From assembly GCF_003264855.1 (NCBI RefSeq), contig NZ_NFZS01000005.1:186001-250000 (forward strand): DNA of 64,000 nucleotides, given 5' to 3'. The notes below the pieces were generated by a model that saw only the letters and a program-made list of their open reading frames with translations, did no database searches and was not told where the DNA came from. Shown here piece by piece: positions 63,843 through 64,000 of the stretch. This DNA comes from Dyella jiangningensis. GTDB taxonomy: Bacteria; Pseudomonadota; Gammaproteobacteria; Xanthomonadales; Rhodanobacteraceae. Within the stretch, counting starts at the first letter, position 1. Each line of letters begins with the position of its first letter. The position numbers were made by a program, and so were the translations under genes.

Positions 63843-64000
63843 TCACATCGCTCCCCGCGTCTGGGCCTTGGCAAGTGCGCGCTGTTCGCGGCGCTCGCGC
63901 AGCCAGTCGGAGAAACGTTCCATGTAGAGGTAGATCACCGGCGTGGTGTACAGCGTGACCAGCTGCGAGAGCAGCAGGCCGCCCACGATGGACACGCCCA
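63843..64000 (-). CDS. RND efflux permease (MdtB-like), C-terminal end only
   Basis: Only the last 52 residues are in the window. They read [19 protein letters not shown] followed by [16 protein letters not shown] and end AQTRGAM. This is the final membrane helix and tail of an RND pump, where [21 protein letters not shown] is the usual ending. Stop at 63843-63845. It belongs with the downstream RND gene at 60349-63474 as an MdtB/MdtC-like pair, although a REP element separates them. Confidence 0.88.
   Translation of the reverse strand, partial: GVSIVGGLLLSQLVTLYTTPVIYLYMERFSDWLRERREQRALAKAQTRGAM

Overview
The window is high-GC, gene-dense DNA with almost no spacers. It most likely comes from a gammaproteobacterium of the Xanthomonadales, in the Rhodanobacteraceae/Xanthomonadaceae range (Dyella, Rhodanobacter or Luteibacter type). 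Three things point there. The type II secretion operon has the order E-F-G-H-I-J-K-L-M-N-D with no gspC, as in the xps operon of Xanthomonas. A large TonB-dependent receptor of the Xanthomonas/Caulobacter kind is present. Many spacers carry repeats built on GTAGGAGCGCACCCAGTGCG. The genus is an inference. No rRNA, tRNA, phage, integrase, transposase or CRISPR array was seen.

Layout. 1-6.2 kb: a two-component system (response regulator, then histidine kinase) followed on the same strand by a tripartite efflux system (outer-membrane factor, membrane-fusion lipoprotein, RND permease that leaves the window). 6.3-9.7 kb: two isochorismatase-like hydrolases and a pirin, divergent from a LysR regulator. 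9.8-13.1 kb: a helicase/exonuclease pair resembling MrfA/MrfB of Bacillus DNA repair. 13.2-16.2 kb: GDSL esterase, Rid-family protein and an exported alpha/beta hydrolase. 16.6-18.1 kb: small hypothetical genes and a LuxR-type regulator whose receiver aspartate is replaced by glutamate. 18.6-23.5 kb: AI-2E-type permease, NodT-type outer-membrane factor, HlyD-type fusion protein and DUF2955/FUSC-like permease. 23.5-33.7 kb: K+ channel, UBP zinc-finger protein, proline iminopeptidase, a two-DTG aspartic-protease-like protein and a TonB-dependent receptor, then a lysozyme-inhibitor-like protein, a serine hydrolase, a CPBP protease and a secreted VVY-repeat protein. 33.7-36.4 kb: hrpB. 36.5-47.6 kb: the complete T2SS operon. 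48-57.6 kb: TatD, RluE, an exported methyltransferase, LysR, a small protein, GH3 beta-glucosidase, aldo/keto reductase, a TraB/GumN-like protein and a chromate transporter. 57.8-64 kb: monomeric isocitrate dehydrogenase and two RND permeases of the MdtB/MdtC kind, one leaving the window.

How the genes work together. The two-component pair probably governs the adjacent efflux operon. The T2SS would export folded periplasmic enzymes, and several nearby genes encode proteins with signal peptides (esterase, alpha/beta hydrolase, GH3). The receptor, aspartic-protease-like protein and iminopeptidase form a compact co-directional set that fits peptide scavenging; this is inference.

The most unusual signals are structural. 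A 168-bp element with perfect 31-bp inverted arms sits between gspK and gspL and contains the gspL start codon in one arm. Two related hairpin-rich elements are inserted nearby, one in frame inside hrpB and one splitting gspE from gspF. Six REP-like elements decorate the right-hand 16 kb.
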